A program made the translations under genes and the position numbers. 64,000 nt of DNA from Lineus longissimus (lineage: Eukaryota; Nemertea; Pilidiophora; Heteronemertea; Lineidae), in assembly GCF_910592395.1 (NCBI RefSeq), contig NC_088321.1, forward strand, positions 10,108,001 to 10,172,000, read 5' to 3'. Below, piece by piece: positions 1-11,683 of this stretch. Numbering within the stretch: the first letter of the stretch is position 1; every line of letters starts with the position of its first letter. The notes under the pieces are model-generated. The model searched no databases. It was given only the letters and a program-made list of their open reading frames with translations, and was not told the DNA's origin.

Positions 1-21
1 TTGCCTTGATTTGAGATTGAC

Positions 22-340
22 ATATTGAGAGGCCCGTAATGTATACAGGGTGTATCAAAAAAAGGCAATTCTGATAGAAGGGGTTAATACGGGCAGGATA
101 TTGAGAGGCCCGTAATGTATACAGGGTGTATCAAAAAAGGTAATCCTGATAGAAGAGGTTAATACGGGCAGGATGGTTGCTTCTTACCAACAGGCATGAA
201 GCACCATAATGTAGAAGCAACATGCTTTCCAGTGATATCTTGGTTGGTCTAAGGTCCGATATTAACAAAATTGAGTGGTCAGTATGGAATCAGCTGCCCG
301 TATTAACCCATTCAGTCAGGATTACCTTTTTTGAGATACC
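22..340. repeat. Tandem 76-bp duplication plus inverted partial copy
   Basis: Two nearly identical units starting ATATTGAGAGGCCCGTAATG lie head to tail at 22 and 98. About 45 bases of the unit return in inverted orientation at 296-340 (GCCCGTATTAACCCATTC). Related fragments (GGCCTCTCAATTAC, ACACCCTGT) recur near 2110-2150 in a different order. This looks like the rearranged end of a mobile element cut by the window edge. Confidence 0.6.
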
Positions 341-1420
341 TGTTTAATCAGAAACTGAGAAAGACTGGATTCATTCGTGGTTGACCAACTGATCAAGTGC
401 TTATTTTTTCACTGAAATATGCCAGCCACTATTCCAACAAGAAATGTGTATTTTTTGGCTGGACTGTACATAAAATATTATATACTCAAAAAACTGGATT
501 CATTTGTGGTTTGAACAATTGATAGAGTGCGTATTTTTTCACTAAACCACTGGCATATACATGTACGTTCCCACAGCACCACTGGAACAACATAGTGGTT
601 TTTAAAAAAATAAACAATCCTCTCTTTTCCGGTATAATTTCAAATGACTATGGTGAACTTATTATAACACTATTTGAATTCTGACGCTAAAACCACACAA
701 AAAGATATTTTGGCAATCAGAAGAGCATGTGCTTATGTAATTTTGCTTACATTTTCAACCTCATCAAATATAACATAGCCAGTCGCACCAAGAATTGAGT
801 AGGTGCGATAAAATCAGTCGGACACTAAATTATATGAGAATTGTTCGTCTCTTAACCGAAATGGCACTTAGCAACATATGGCAAGATGCCAACAGAGGTG
901 TCTGCAGGGTATCAATAGTAAACCCCTGGGTTCGAGATTGGTAAAATGTAAAATAATGGATTAGAATCAATTATTGGTAAAATAGTAGATTAGACATGCA
1001 TATGTACTGTATTAGGTACCGTACATGTAAGACAGTCATAAAGACTTGATTAATTGATGTTTCACCTGTTGATCAACTGAGAGTGTGTTTTCACCGAAGT
1101 AAGCCATTTTTACAAAAAATGCCAAGGTAACTTTTTTGTTTGTAGAAATATGTACATTATATTAGCCTATTTTAAAATTAGGCCAACATGTAATAAAGTC
1201 AGAAGGACTTGATTTGTCACTGTGTATTTTTTTTACTGAAATGTTTGCAAATAAAGAACTTGTAATTTTTTTGTTTGCAAAAAAATGAATGTTGACATGC
1301 ATGTACATGCAATTGTAAAATCAATTTCTGCGCACAACTCCTTCTGACTGTTTTGGGTGCAAAGCTTTCAGATGCTAATTTGCTTATATTTAGTAAATCA
1401 AGCAAACATTAAGTGTGGGA
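341..1420. repeat. Diverged tandem repeats
   Basis: At least four degraded copies of a motif roughly reading ACTGGATTCATT..GTGG..CTGATCAAGTG..TATTTTTTCACTGAAATATGC occur near 360, 490, 1045 and 1205. No reading frame looks coding. The sequence is A+T-rich. Confidence 0.4.
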
Positions 1421-3177
1421 GCAAAGTGACTTTTATTTAACACACTCACTACAGTAACCAGACATTACACCACACATTCGAATCACTTGTTGGTTCCATG
1501 ATAAATAAAAGTTGCTCAACTCCCAGACTAATGTAGTTGAAATGGTTTGCATGGAAGAGAGCACTGCAAAAAAATATTCAGTCAGACATTTAGTATATGA
1601 ATGTCATAAAGCTTTTCAACGAAACAGGACTGGAGTATGAACGACCTGAAAGCATTTTATTTCATACCTATAAGCTACATACAGTATATAGTCAGTAAAC
1701 TTCTGACATCAGAATTCAATAGAAAATGTTGAATATTGCATTTTCTGTTGCACCTGGTGGCAACACTTACAAATAAAATAGAGTGCAACTGCAAGGAGAA
1801 TGTGCTAAACTTTTGTGTGCAACTAAGAGCTGTTGCACGAAAGTTGCAATTTTTTTCTTCAATTTGATATATCTTGTCATATTCTTTAGGAATCTTGAGA
1901 TGCAATAACTTTTCCTGCTGCAGTATTTGTTTCAGGTGGCAAACGCTGAACTTGTAAGTAATGTATTTTCAATTAAAAAAACAAGGTCTGTTAATAAGAA
2001 GTGGTCTATTTTTCAGGTGAAACTTTCTTAAGTAAGACATTTAAGTGGTGCATTCCCAAGTCCCATCTATGAAACTCAGGCGACCATATCGGGTTATATT
2101 GACAGAGCAGGCCTCTCAATTACATAATTTGGGACACACCCTGTTTTTTAAAATTCGGGCCTACTAGTATTTACCCTTTTTTTTGCGTTGTGTCTTGGGC
2201 AAAATTAGCGTGAATCGCGACGAAAATTTGACAAGTTTTTTACCTCCAGATGCAATTACATGACTGATAAACCCCTCAAAAAAATTATTAAAAAACACAT
2301 TTTTCATTTTTTTACCTACCCTTAATTTGGGCGCCGACCGCTGACAACATTAAACATCCTGTGTTCTGTGTAATTGAGAGCCCTGAAGAGGGGAAGCCTG
2401 AAAAATTAAGCCTCAGGGGGTTCACTCATATGGTGACCTGGGTACACATGCTCGTCGGTCAATTTTAAAAAGTAACCCATATGGAGACCAAGTCTAGGTA
2501 TTTTCACCCCATATGGAAATGAAAATTATCCCCATTCATTCTCACCCATATGGAAGACAAAATTCAGCCAATTATCAAAAACACCCCTTTCGCAAAAATG
2601 ACACCAAGATGAATAAATGACTTCATATTGGCTGCCGTGACCTGCCACTGTAGTCTGAAAAAATCCCCTTGGCCTTGCACGTCATTTTACCAACTAACAT
2701 GTGTACTCAACCAGAGAATTGATTGAACCTCCTGAGAATTCAACTGATTCACAATGTTTATTGAGGACAACAAGTACCGGCATAACAATCAATGTCAATT
2801 ATCAATTTAATAAACTCATATACAGATCTATAGGTAGAAAATATGTCATTCGTTTTAATTCCTTCGTGTGTACCAGACATGCCAGAAGCAAAGGACTCAT
2901 TTCATTTCAGAAGCGAAGAAACAGCGGATATACTCTGACTAAGTAAGGTTTATATCCACTCCCTTCACACAGCCCAACCTTCTCATTTTACTTTCATCAA
3001 TGAAATGGTACATGGACCATGTGCTCATGTGTCGGTTCAAAAAGGTTTTGCTTACGGCACTGTTAAGGACATTGGTAAAGCACTTTGTGTATCTTTTTTC
3101 GGTCAGACTAAGAGCAATAGGGCAGAATTTAGGGGTTGAGAAGGTCCCTAGATACATGTTCACACTGGTTTAGATTA
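1421..3177. other. No gene recognised
   Basis: Short ORFs here lack codon structure or recognisable motifs. The only local pattern is a CCCATATGGA-type motif repeated four times between 2430 and 2560. The right part (from about 2945) resembles the flank of the pearl/HINE-like repeat that resumes after the MITE at 3178. Confidence 0.4.
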
Positions 3178-3572
3178 CCGTATTTATGCGCATTTAAGCG
3201 CACTGCGCTTATATTCAGGGTGCGCTTAAATTCGGTTATAAGCGCAGTGCGCTTATAATTGAACAAAAATGACACCTTAGAATCACCTTAAAAAATCGCC
3301 TAAAGTAAGAATCGTATTCGCAGTTCAAAGATTTCTATTAAGCAAAGATGTATCTGTTTTACAACCGTTTTTTCTTTAATTTTGTTTGTTAATTAAGTAC
3401 AATGTTCATAAATTATCGCCAGGATCAACAACACCTCCCGATGCTCCCGTGGTATGTGCGCTTTGAGTGAACAAAGCATGCCGTAAATAGGGAAAACTGA
3501 AGGCTGAAAATATACCCTAAAACAAGCGATTTTCGTTTATAAACGCATGCGCTAAAATGCACATAAATACGG
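3178..3572. mobile_element. MITE with ~35-bp TIRs, TA target
   Basis: The left end CCGTATTTATGCGCATTTAA and the right end, read in reverse complement, CCGTATTTATGTGCATTTTA form terminal inverted repeats of about 35 bp. The element is flanked by TA on both sides (3176-3177 and 3573-3574), as for Tc1/mariner-type non-autonomous elements. It carries extra internal palindromes (GCGCTTAT..ATAAGCGC) and no coding capacity. It sits inside a pearl/HINE-like repeat whose sequence continues on both sides. Confidence 0.7.
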
Positions 3573-3589
3573 TAACTTAGAACTCACTC

Positions 3590-4270
3590 CCAGTTTAAAA
3601 CTCAAATAGAAATGAAACAGGCTACCGTTTGGTGATTCTGACCTCTGTGACCTTGAAAAGTTGGCCACAAAACTCGCTGGTTATGCGTAAACCCTTGCTG
3701 GAAGTACCTACCATAAAAATCTCGTGAAAATCACACCAGTAATGAGCGAGTAATCAAACATTTTAACTTTGGATGTTTGGCCCCCTGGTGACCAAACTGT
3801 GACTGTGAACTATAAAAGACCGCAGTTCAGTCCATGAGTAGGGGTCACCAAGGGGTACATTTGTGCTAAGTTAGGGATCTGTAGCTAAAGCAGTTACAAA
3901 ACGTGCCGTCATTGTAAAATGGCGTTGCCACCAGAAAACTTTGACCTCTGTGACATTTAAAACTAAATAAAAGTAGGTCAAATCAAAAACCCTGAATGGA
4001 AGTACCCACCATTAAAACCTTATGAAAATCGGACCACTATTAAACGAGCAATCAAGCATTTTAACTTTGGACATTTGGCCCCCTAGTTGCAAAACCAAGA
4101 ATCATACGAGGCCACGATTCAGTCTCGAAATAGCTGTCACCCAGGGGCACATTTGTACCAAGTTTGAGTTCAGTAGTTTTAGCGGTAACAAAACCAATGT
4201 TTAACAACGCCAATGTTTTTACTACGACAACGATGACGCACTATCCCATAGGCTCACACGTGAGCCAAAA
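3590..4270 (+). mobile_element. Pearl/HINE-like repeat, two core units
   Basis: Two diverged ~300-bp core units are recognisable by GACCTCTGTGACCTTGAAAA, GGCCCCCTGGTGACCAAAC and AAACGTGCC. They end in a short ACGAC-rich tract and a perfect hairpin GGCTCACACGTGAGCC (4251-4266) followed by AAAA. The plan (tandem core, microsatellite, 3' hairpin) is that of non-autonomous Helitron-like (HINE/pearl) elements of marine invertebrates. The class assignment is inference. Confidence 0.55.
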
Positions 4271-5039
4271 AGTGTGCTGCAAACATGGCAAAGCAGCAGC
4301 AATGTACAAAACCTGTCGCACCATACTTCAAAAGTTCCGTCGCTTATACCCACTATGCCAAGTCATAACTTATGCGGATATTTCATCTATACTGGCCGTC
4401 GCAAAAACAACGAATTGACACAGATATCAACTAGGCCAACCAATCACGCGGTAGTCTGGCAGACACACCTCCATGACACACTTTATCTAGACTAATGTAT
4501 GAATGTGAATGCATGCAAGACTCCACCACACCAGTTCTGCAGTTCAAACAGCGACATAAAACGAAGAAAATATTCTTATCGCCGCTGAAAACTATTCCTT
4601 ATTAACAAATAACAAGCATTCACTTCAATCATGAAAGGCATATTTTGGATTTCATAGTTTGTCAGTGAAATGGTGCAGACAATTTATGTTACGACACGTT
4701 ATAAGTCGCTGCCGCGTTGAAATGTTTTTAACGCAATGTCGAAAGACGAGTAAAAACACTCTAATGGAGACGGGCCTTTAACAGCCAACTCTAGCCATTT
4801 GACCTCTGTGACCTTGAAAAGGAGGTCTTCTTCTTCTGCGTTCAGATTTTTAATAACCATCACAACCTCAAGTTGTGCGCCGCGACAAAATCGGCTGTTT
4901 GTTGCAGGTCTTCGGCTGTTCCCCATAGCTTAGTCTTCAGTGATGATGGCTCCGGCCTAAAAGGAGGTCAAATCCAATATCTTCAAGACAAGTGATGCAT
5001 CCTTTCTAGGGGTCCCTACCATAAACATTTTTATCGTGG
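4271..5039. other. Gene-free flank with a core-repeat fragment
   Basis: No gene is recognised. Around 4800-4980 there is a short fragment of the pearl/HINE core repeat (TTGACCTCTGTGACCTTGAA). The rest is unassigned. Confidence 0.4.
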
Positions 5040-5560
5040 AAGCAATAACCGCTATTACAATTGAATCATCAGTTTATTCTCAGCTCATTGTAAATAATCG
5101 GTTCATTCTAATAGTTTATTGTACATCATCAGTTCATTCTGAAATAGTTCATTGCAAAATCCTGAACTCTGGGCAATTTGTGCCAAGTCCAGACTCCGAG
5201 TCATTTGGTATTCAGGATTTCAGGAGTTCAGGATTTTGACTCTCGCGAGGTCATCAGTCCATTCTTAGTTAATTGCAAAGCATCAGTTCATTCCTAGTTC
5301 AATGTACATCATCAGTTCATTCTTGATAGTTTATTCTGAATCATCAGTTTATTCTCAGCTCATTGTAAATAATCAGTTCATTCTAATAGTTTATTGTACA
5401 TCATCAGTACATTCTTAAATTGTTCATGCAAATCTTGACATCATTCTTAGTTCATTTTAAATCTTCAGTTCATTCTTAGTTCAGAATAAATTAAATCATC
5501 AGTTCAATCTTACTTTCTTGTAGTACATCAACAGTTCATTCTTAATTCATTCTATTTCAC
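5040..5560. repeat. Irregular minisatellite of a CATCAGTTCATTCT motif
   Basis: About a dozen imperfect copies of CATCAGTTCATTCTTAGTTC alternating with TTCATTGTAAAT lie head to tail, unit roughly 25-35 bp. Open frames here are products of the repeat and show no protein-like features. Confidence 0.6.
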
Positions 5561-5814
5561 CTCTGGACGGGAATTGATTGTTCAAATGAATACAATATCC
5601 ATGACTAACACTTATGTACATGCATAATATACTGATGGGTCCACCACATTTGAGGGGCAGTCTATATAGTTAGAGACCAGCGGATATGCGAGCGATGAAT
5701 ACATGTAAACCTCTACCACAAGAATTTCAGAAAATTTCACCAGTAATAAGAGTTGACTTACATGTAGTTCAATTTTCAAGATGGCCGCCCTGCAGCCATA
5801 TTTGATGTCCACAC

Positions 5815-6076
5815 ACCAAATTTTAGGGGTAGATTACAGGGTCGCTAGATACATGTCCACATTGGTTTAGAACCTTCTAGCTCAAAAACTAAACGTGCTG
5901 CCCGTTTGGTGACTTAGCGAACTTTAACCTCTGTGACCTTGCAAGGTTGGTCAAAATCAAAAACCCTAAGTTCGAGTTTTGTAGTTGCCTTTAGCACTTG
6001 ACTTATGCAATGTGACATGCTAATGGACGACGACGACTGACGACGTCATCGCATAGGCTGACAAGGTGAGCCTATG
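5815..6076 (+). mobile_element. Truncated pearl/HINE-like element
   Basis: This is a short copy with the family landmarks GATACATGTCCACATTGGTT, TTTAACCTCTGTGACCTTGC and an ACGACGACTGACGACG tract. It ends in an imperfect hairpin CATAGGCTGACAAGGTGAGCCTATG-like structure at about 6050-6076. It lies about 100 bp beyond the stop codon of the nuclease-like gene. Confidence 0.55.
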
Positions 6077-6177
6077 AAAAAAGATTTTACAGAAGTTGCA
6101 ATAGAGCAAACATTTTTGTCAGCAAATAATCGCACATAGCAAAGATTGTGGGGGTTAACAGTACCGTTAAAATGTAC

Positions 6178-6860
6178 CTAGCCAGCTTGACATTTCATTC
6201 TGTAATCTAGGATCCTGTACAGCCAAGAGCACAACAACTTCAGGTTTTCAACAATAAACTTCTGATCGCTATCTTCGAAGTCCTCGGTTATCTCATTCAT
6301 TACCAGTGCCTCACCACTTTTTCTAATGAAAATTAGAGTCCAAGCTTGTTTAGAGATCAGAAGGCCAAATGCAGAATTCTGAAAATGCATTTGTGTTAAC
6401 ATTTGATGAATGCACTGTACCCTTGCACTGTAACTATGAAAGGGCTTGCACTCTACGTTAAGAACAAAGTAACCTGGATATTCGTGCAAGTACCAAATAT
6501 GATCCGGAACTTTTCGATGAACCTGTGAATCACATATCACCGAATCTGCAGAATCACTTAAGGTAGATGCTGCACGCGACCTCGAGCGCCTTAACTCCAG
6601 AGAGTTTGGATCATCATCATCCCATGTGAGGTCGTCATTCACGTCTACTAACTGGACTTTACCATTCGTGTATGAATTATTCACTGGACTCTCATGATAC
6701 ACAATGTCACTATCAGGAACATTTGCAAGGATTTGTATGCTTTTCAGTAAATGGTCAATGAACTTCTTAGCCTCTCCATTACCCATGTTGACAAATAATG
6801 CACGATCCAGACTGTGAGCCATTGAGTATAGGTGTTTCGGTGTATCCTTGTACCTAGAAG
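6178..6860 (-). CDS. PD-(D/E)XK nuclease-like hypothetical protein, last exon
   Basis: Final exon, 226 codons plus TAG, of a 410-residue protein built from 19228-19401, 8652-9027 and this segment; the joined length is exactly 411 codons. The acceptor (pyrimidine run then TGCAG at 6861-6865) and phase match the previous donor. An acidic stretch (DLTWDDDDPNS) and a Ser/Arg-rich linker come first. Next is VPDHIWYLHE followed about 15 residues later by VLNVECKPF, then a helix with QCIHQML. A PD, an ExK on a hydrophobic strand and a following Gln helix are the layout of PD-(D/E)XK nuclease-fold domains. I do not recognise the family and function is unproven. There are no signal peptide or membrane segments, so a nuclear or cytosolic protein is likely. 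Confidence 0.6.
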
Positions 6861-7484
6861 CTGCAGGTAAAAAAAAGGAAGTTCAATAAAAGTAGGAGAA
6901 AAAGAACATAGCAGAAGTTTCAAGATAGCGGCCTGTTGGAATGGAACATGTCACCTGACGGTATGAATTTTGACCATGCTGTGACCTTGGAAAATAGGTC
7001 AAATCTAAATCTTTTTGCCTCAAATCCAAGATGGCGGCCAAAAATCCAAAATGGCTGCCAGAAGAGCTTAAATGGTATATCTGAGATTGATGAATTTTTT
7101 TGAACTGATTCATGTGATTGTGGCCTAGCCATATTATGATATGATATAGAAATATAAATCAACCATAAAAAATAACAATCAAAAAAAATTAACGCTAAAA
7201 TCAAAGATGGCCACCGGAGCAGTGTGGGAGGGGGGCATTAGTCTTTTTGGGATGCTGGGATAGGTCAAAAATATCTGTCGGGATTCAGGAATGGAAACAA
7301 ATTTTTATAGCAGAATTCTGGTGAAGTCAAGAGGGACAGAAAATTGCGTCAGGATTTGCCGAAATTTCTTGTCCAGAATCGGGATGGGGCCTCTTTCATG
7401 TCTTTTTACATGTATAAGGAGAGACATCGGGACAGGTACCCCTCTTCCCCCACCTCCGACATGTCTGATGTGCTGAATGCTACT
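6861..7484. other. Intron 2 of nuclease-like gene, proximal part
   Basis: Intronic sequence with CAAGATGGCGGCC-type motifs (7020-7060, 7203) that recur in the core repeats elsewhere in the window. No coding signal is seen. Confidence 0.45.
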
Positions 7485-8328
7485 AAACAAGAGGCCCAAG
7501 GGCCTGGCGCTCAGCTGAAATATATGAACATGGAAAGTACCCGATAGATCTCTTTCAACCTCAGTTTTGTCAATATATCAGGCAAACATACCAAAGTAAA
7601 AAGACTTTGAAATGGTGACAGATATGCCATTTATTAGTCAAATCTAAGTGCCTGAGCCAGGCTGGCCTTGAAAAGTAGGTCAAATCGAAAGCCCTTGTGA
7701 TATTAAGTAAAGGAGACTTATTGTACACCAACCATACAATTCATGTCACTCTGGATACAGCGAAGGCTTTAAAATGGAAAAAAAAACAAAAACAAGATGG
7801 CCGCCCGCCAAATTATTAAAAAAAGTAAAGAAAATGTATTTACAAGTGAAAAAAGTAAAAATTAAAAAAAATTAAAAATTTGACCCGAAGTGGGATTGGA
7901 ACCCACAACCTTCGGAGTCATACGAGAGCGGAAAATTCAAATCGAGCTTAAACTAGGTCAACACAGATTTTGGCTCAGTAACGCAAACTGGTAGTATCAA
8001 TCAGAACTACTCTTAGTAGTTTCAAGACCTACATGCATGCGGTCCTTTTCAACTTTATTTCAAGCTTCTATCTGCTTGAATAAAGCGCCAAAAATTTGTT
8101 TCGTGATTTAGGCTTTTTGCCACCTGGTGGCCAAACTGTTAATCCTGCCGGACCCACACTTGGTCTGTTCAGGAGTCCTGAAGGGTCTAAATGGCTTATA
8201 GGGAAAATCTATCGCCTATCCGCCATAGTTTTGAAACGTGCCTGTTTTAACGGACAGACAGACAGACAGACAGAGGGACATTCATTCTACCATTTACTCA
8301 TATGAATAGCTCAGCTGAAGCTGAGCTA
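7485..8328 (+). mobile_element. Second HINE-like family, CAGCTGAGC hairpin
   Basis: It starts AACAAGAGGCCCAAGGGCCT followed by GGCGCTCAGCTG. It ends with a GACA microsatellite (8252-8275) and the hairpin AGCTCAGC-TGAA-GCTGAGCT (8308-8327). The 5' CAGCTG box is the inverse of the 3' stem, a subterminal inverted repeat. The plan matches the GGTGAGC family in this window, but the sequence is different. No transposase is present. It lies in intron 2 of the nuclease-like gene. Confidence 0.6.
7872..7925 (-). other. tRNA-like 3' half inside a repeat
   Basis: Read on the minus strand, GACTCCGAAGGTTGTGGGTT followed by CCAATCCCAC resembles the variable loop and T-arm of a tRNA, with a near-match to the pol III B box. 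The 5' half does not fold (no D-arm or matching anticodon stem), so this is not a functional tRNA gene. It may be a SINE- or tRNA-derived piece within the 7485-8328 element. Confidence 0.4.
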
Positions 8329-8651
8329 GAAATTCAACTAAGTGGGAAAGTGCCTTGGCTGGTTGATGTGACATATTCTATGATTATGATGTCAACTGAA
8401 TGATTTTGGCCAAATGGAAACAGGTATTTGGCTAGTCACGCACACCAGACCATCTTCTTAGTCTTATGTACTACGTTACGAGGGTCTGGCAACATGTACG
8501 TTTTTTGTTGTTTTTGCGTTGCGCTCGGCCAGCTTAGAACATGTCACGTGATCTGAATGTCGCATGCAGAACTCTGGGTAGCCAATGAAAATAGTCTCAC
8601 AGTGACTGAGTCTAGTATTTATGTATTTGGCTTGCAATGTTGCATACTTAC

Positions 8652-9027
8652 GTAAAATTCCAGGATTTGTTGAGCGCCATCCATTTGACGAAAGGGTGTA
8701 ATCTGTTTCTTTGATTATGCTGAAAATGTTGTCCCAATCTTTATCATCAACTGTCAGCTCGAAGTTAAATGCATCTCCACATGCCCTTTTCACTTGAAGC
8801 TCGAAAGCAGTTAGTTTAATATCAAAAAGTTTGACTCTAAAATCGAAAGTTGTGCAGACTGGGGGTGGCAATTGTGCTTGATCTTGATCTGGGAGACGAG
8901 TTAAGAACTTCACTTGCTTTGGTGTGGCACTTGCATCAAAGGCTGGGGCACTGGTTGGCTTAAGCTGCTTTGATTCGACCAGGAGTTTTGTTAAAAATGC
9001 TCTCTCTTGATAAGATATGACCCAAAA
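8652..9027 (-). CDS. PD-(D/E)XK nuclease-like hypothetical protein, middle exon
   Basis: A 376-base exon in phase 0 at its start and phase 1 at its end. The acceptor is a good pyrimidine tract ending TTCACTTGCAG (just above 9027) and the donor is GTAAGT (8646-8651). It reads FWVISYQERAFLTKLLVES, then a Pro/Gln-rich linker and a mixed alpha/beta segment (FDFRVKLFDIKLTAFELQVK, DWDNIFSIIKE). It joins in frame to the exon at 6178-6860 and, from the other side, to the phase-0 donor of the exon at 19228-19401. No family is recognised. Confidence 0.6.
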
Positions 9028-9580
9028 CTGCAAGTGAAGAGAAATACAGTGGTTAAAAACCATTTGTAAACTTTGACCAAGTGCCTTGCCCAAAGTTGGA
9101 GTCACATTGCATGCCTTGACCAAGGACTCACACTTGATTCAAGCTGGAGAACAATAATTAATAGTAAAGTGTGTTTCCAAAGGATTCACACTAAATTCAA
9201 AGAACCACTGTACAATACAATACAACAACAACCACCGTGACCAATGTTGATTATGCCATCTTTTTAAGATCAAAGACTGGATCTCAAAATGTACTAACAA
9301 ATATCCCGCCAAAACACTTGAGTCATCCCCAAGTCTAACACAAGTCATCAATCATGGGAGATACTATACTAGAGAAACAGGTCCTGGCCATATTCCCGGG
9401 AAAGTTTATGAATACCTTGGAGAACATTGGTCATCAGCCATGCCAACCTCACCAAGGAATTCCCATAGAATCTCCAGCCTTCTATTCTAGAACGTAAATC
9501 ATTTGAAATATAAGTCCAACAGTCATGTATCCTATACCGAGCAATATATTTATTGGTTATGTTGGTCCGTTTTATTGGAA
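9028..9580. other. Intron 1 of nuclease-like gene, distal part
   Basis: Unique-looking intronic sequence between the 3.4 kb element and the acceptor of the middle exon. No coding feature is seen. Confidence 0.4.
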
Positions 9581-9633
9581 CACAGGCCCTTGAGTGTTTG
9601 TTATAGGATTAGAAGGCGTAAAATAGGGGTATA

Positions 9634-10097
9634 AGGGCCTAAAAGAATGGATAAGCCAAGGAACTACACCGACAAAGAGTAAAAAAAAAGTAAAGGTATG
9701 AAAGCGAGGCCAAGTTTCGAAGCGGTAGACACCTCCACTTGGCGCACAAAATACGGCCCATAAGAGCCAGGGAAAATACAATTTCTTGCTTATTACCAGA
9801 ATGCATACTAGTATTTATAATCCTACTTTGAATATCAAAGGCCTACGCAGCATCGTTTGTGTGCGAATTTTCAGTCTGATGATCGACACAACAGCCCTCC
9901 ACCATCCCCAGTCTAGTCCCCATGGCAACAGTTCATGGGGTTCTCTATGTGCAGTACAACGTGTCTGTTATGAGAATTGAGATGCGAGATTGGGGATGGC
10001 GGACGACCATACATGTAGATTGCCTCGCGCTTTCATACCTTTACTTTTTTACTCTTTGTCAGTGTAGTTCCTTGGCTTATCCGTTCTTTTAGGCCCT
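9634..10097. mobile_element. Foldback MITE with ~85-bp TIRs, TA target
   Basis: The left terminus AGGGCCTAAAAGAATGGATA and the right terminus, in reverse complement, AGGGCCTAAAAGAACGGATA continue as near-perfect inverted repeats through CCAAGGAACTACAC and AAAGGTATGAAAGCG. TA flanks lie at 9632-9633 and 10098-10099. The interior is non-coding. It is inserted in the left TIR of the 3.4 kb element, which resumes directly after it. Confidence 0.75.
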
Positions 10098-10745
10098 TAA
10101 CCCTTTCGGGACGAGTCTCGCAATTTTGCGAGACAGACATTGGTCAGTCACCCCATCCCCTATAAATGGCCATAGAATTGTAACCAATGCATCAATTCTG
10201 TCAATTGCTTCACTGTTATTATCGCTAGGACCCCCTCCCCCCGCCCCATTGAAAGAACGCATGTTTTTTTATAGAATAGATATCTCGTGTAAAATTGCGA
10301 TTTTGTGTCGGTAGAAATCGGTGAAAACCCCGAAATTCGTATCTAACAAGAAAACGGTGATATCTCAGCAACGGCGACGTCTAGAAACAAATGGCAAACG
10401 CCATTGGAAAGAGGAGAAAAAAGTAATTCCTTAATCGACCTATTTTTAAGGCCGTAGGACGCCGAGATATATACGGCCTCAAAGTTACCAAAGTCGATGG
10501 ACACCCCCCAAAACAGGTGAAACATTGACATTGAAACGCCCTGTAGAATGTGAAGAAAGCGCTTTAAAATTCTAAAACAGCTTTGAACGTGTGGAGAATG
10601 TTGTCCAAATTACCATGAGTGGTACATCGACAAGTTTGGATAAGAATTGGCGACACCAGCTTAGTTTTAGTGAAGCAATATCGAAAACGTTGCTGAGAAA
10701 TAGCCGATTCGTTCACCTGTCGAGAAGACGACAGGTTTATAAATG

Positions 10746-11683
10746 AATGAATGGTCCAGGGACCATGTGCTCACCTCAGTTAATGTTAGTGCATGTCATT
10801 TGCAGTCGATGTACATGTCGAATGGAAATTGGTTGAAATCAACAGTTTAGGGAGTAACAGGGTTTCGTTGAATTTTCAAGATGGCAGCCTAGCGGCCATA
10901 TTTGCATCAGATTACATTGATTATTTGGGATAACATAAAGAGTACATAGATTCATAATCTCATGAAATTTGGTTGCAATCCAATTATCAGTTTCAGAGTA
11001 ATAGGACTTTGAATGATTTTCAAAATGGCCGCCTGGCAGCCATATTAGGTAACAGATTTGACTGAAAATTTGGGATAATGTAAAGGGTACATAGATACAT
11101 AAACAGTTGAAATTTGGTTGAAATCCAATCATCGGTTTCAGAGTAATATGACTTTATTCAATTTTCAAGATGGCCACCTGGCGGCCATATTTGATGTCCA
11201 AACACACCAAATTTTAGGGGTAGATTAGAGGGGCTCTAGACACATGTCCGCACAAGTTTAGAAGCTTATAGCTCAAATAGAAACGAAACGTGCCACCTTA
11301 CAGTGATTTAATGAATTTTGACCTCTGTGACCTTGAAAAGTAGGTCAAATCAAAAACCTGCAGAATATATGATGTACCTTTGCTAGAAGTACCTACCATA
11401 TTTTTTTCAAAATTTTCCGACCACTATTAAGGGAGATATTGCATATTTTCACTTTTAACGTTTGGCCCCCTGGTGGCCAAACCATGAATCGAATCGGACC
11501 GAAACTTGATCCCCAAGGTGCCACTACATAAGGGTACATGTGTACCAAGTTTCAACTCAATAGCTCTAACAGTTACGAAACGTGCCCTGCTAACGGACGA
11601 CAACGGACGACGACGGACGACGACGACGGACGACGACGGACGCCACGGTATAGGATAAGCTCACCTCTCCTGAGAGGTGAGCT
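10746..11683 (+). mobile_element. Pearl/HINE-like element nested in the 3.4-kb element
   Basis: The 5' end AATGAATGGTCCAGGGACCA leads to GTGCTCACC. Internal ~120-bp repeats carry AAGATGGCAGCC..GGCCATATT and TTGGTTGAAATCCAAT. One ~300-bp core unit (GACCTCTGTGACCTTGAAAA to AAACGTGCC) follows, then a (GACGACGGAC) microsatellite (11587-11642). The 3' end is a strong hairpin CTCACCTCTCCTGAGAGGTGAG followed by CTAAAA. The CTAA after a hairpin resembles a Helitron 3' end. Confidence 0.65.

Noticed and set aside
3178-3572. Regulatory palindrome (GCGC/AAGCGC repeats)
   Set aside because: Explained as internal palindromes of a TA-flanked MITE. There is no adjacent gene start.
7872-7950. Complete tRNA gene
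   Set aside because: Only a T-arm-like half is present. The anticodon stem does not pair and no D-arm or acceptor stem is found.
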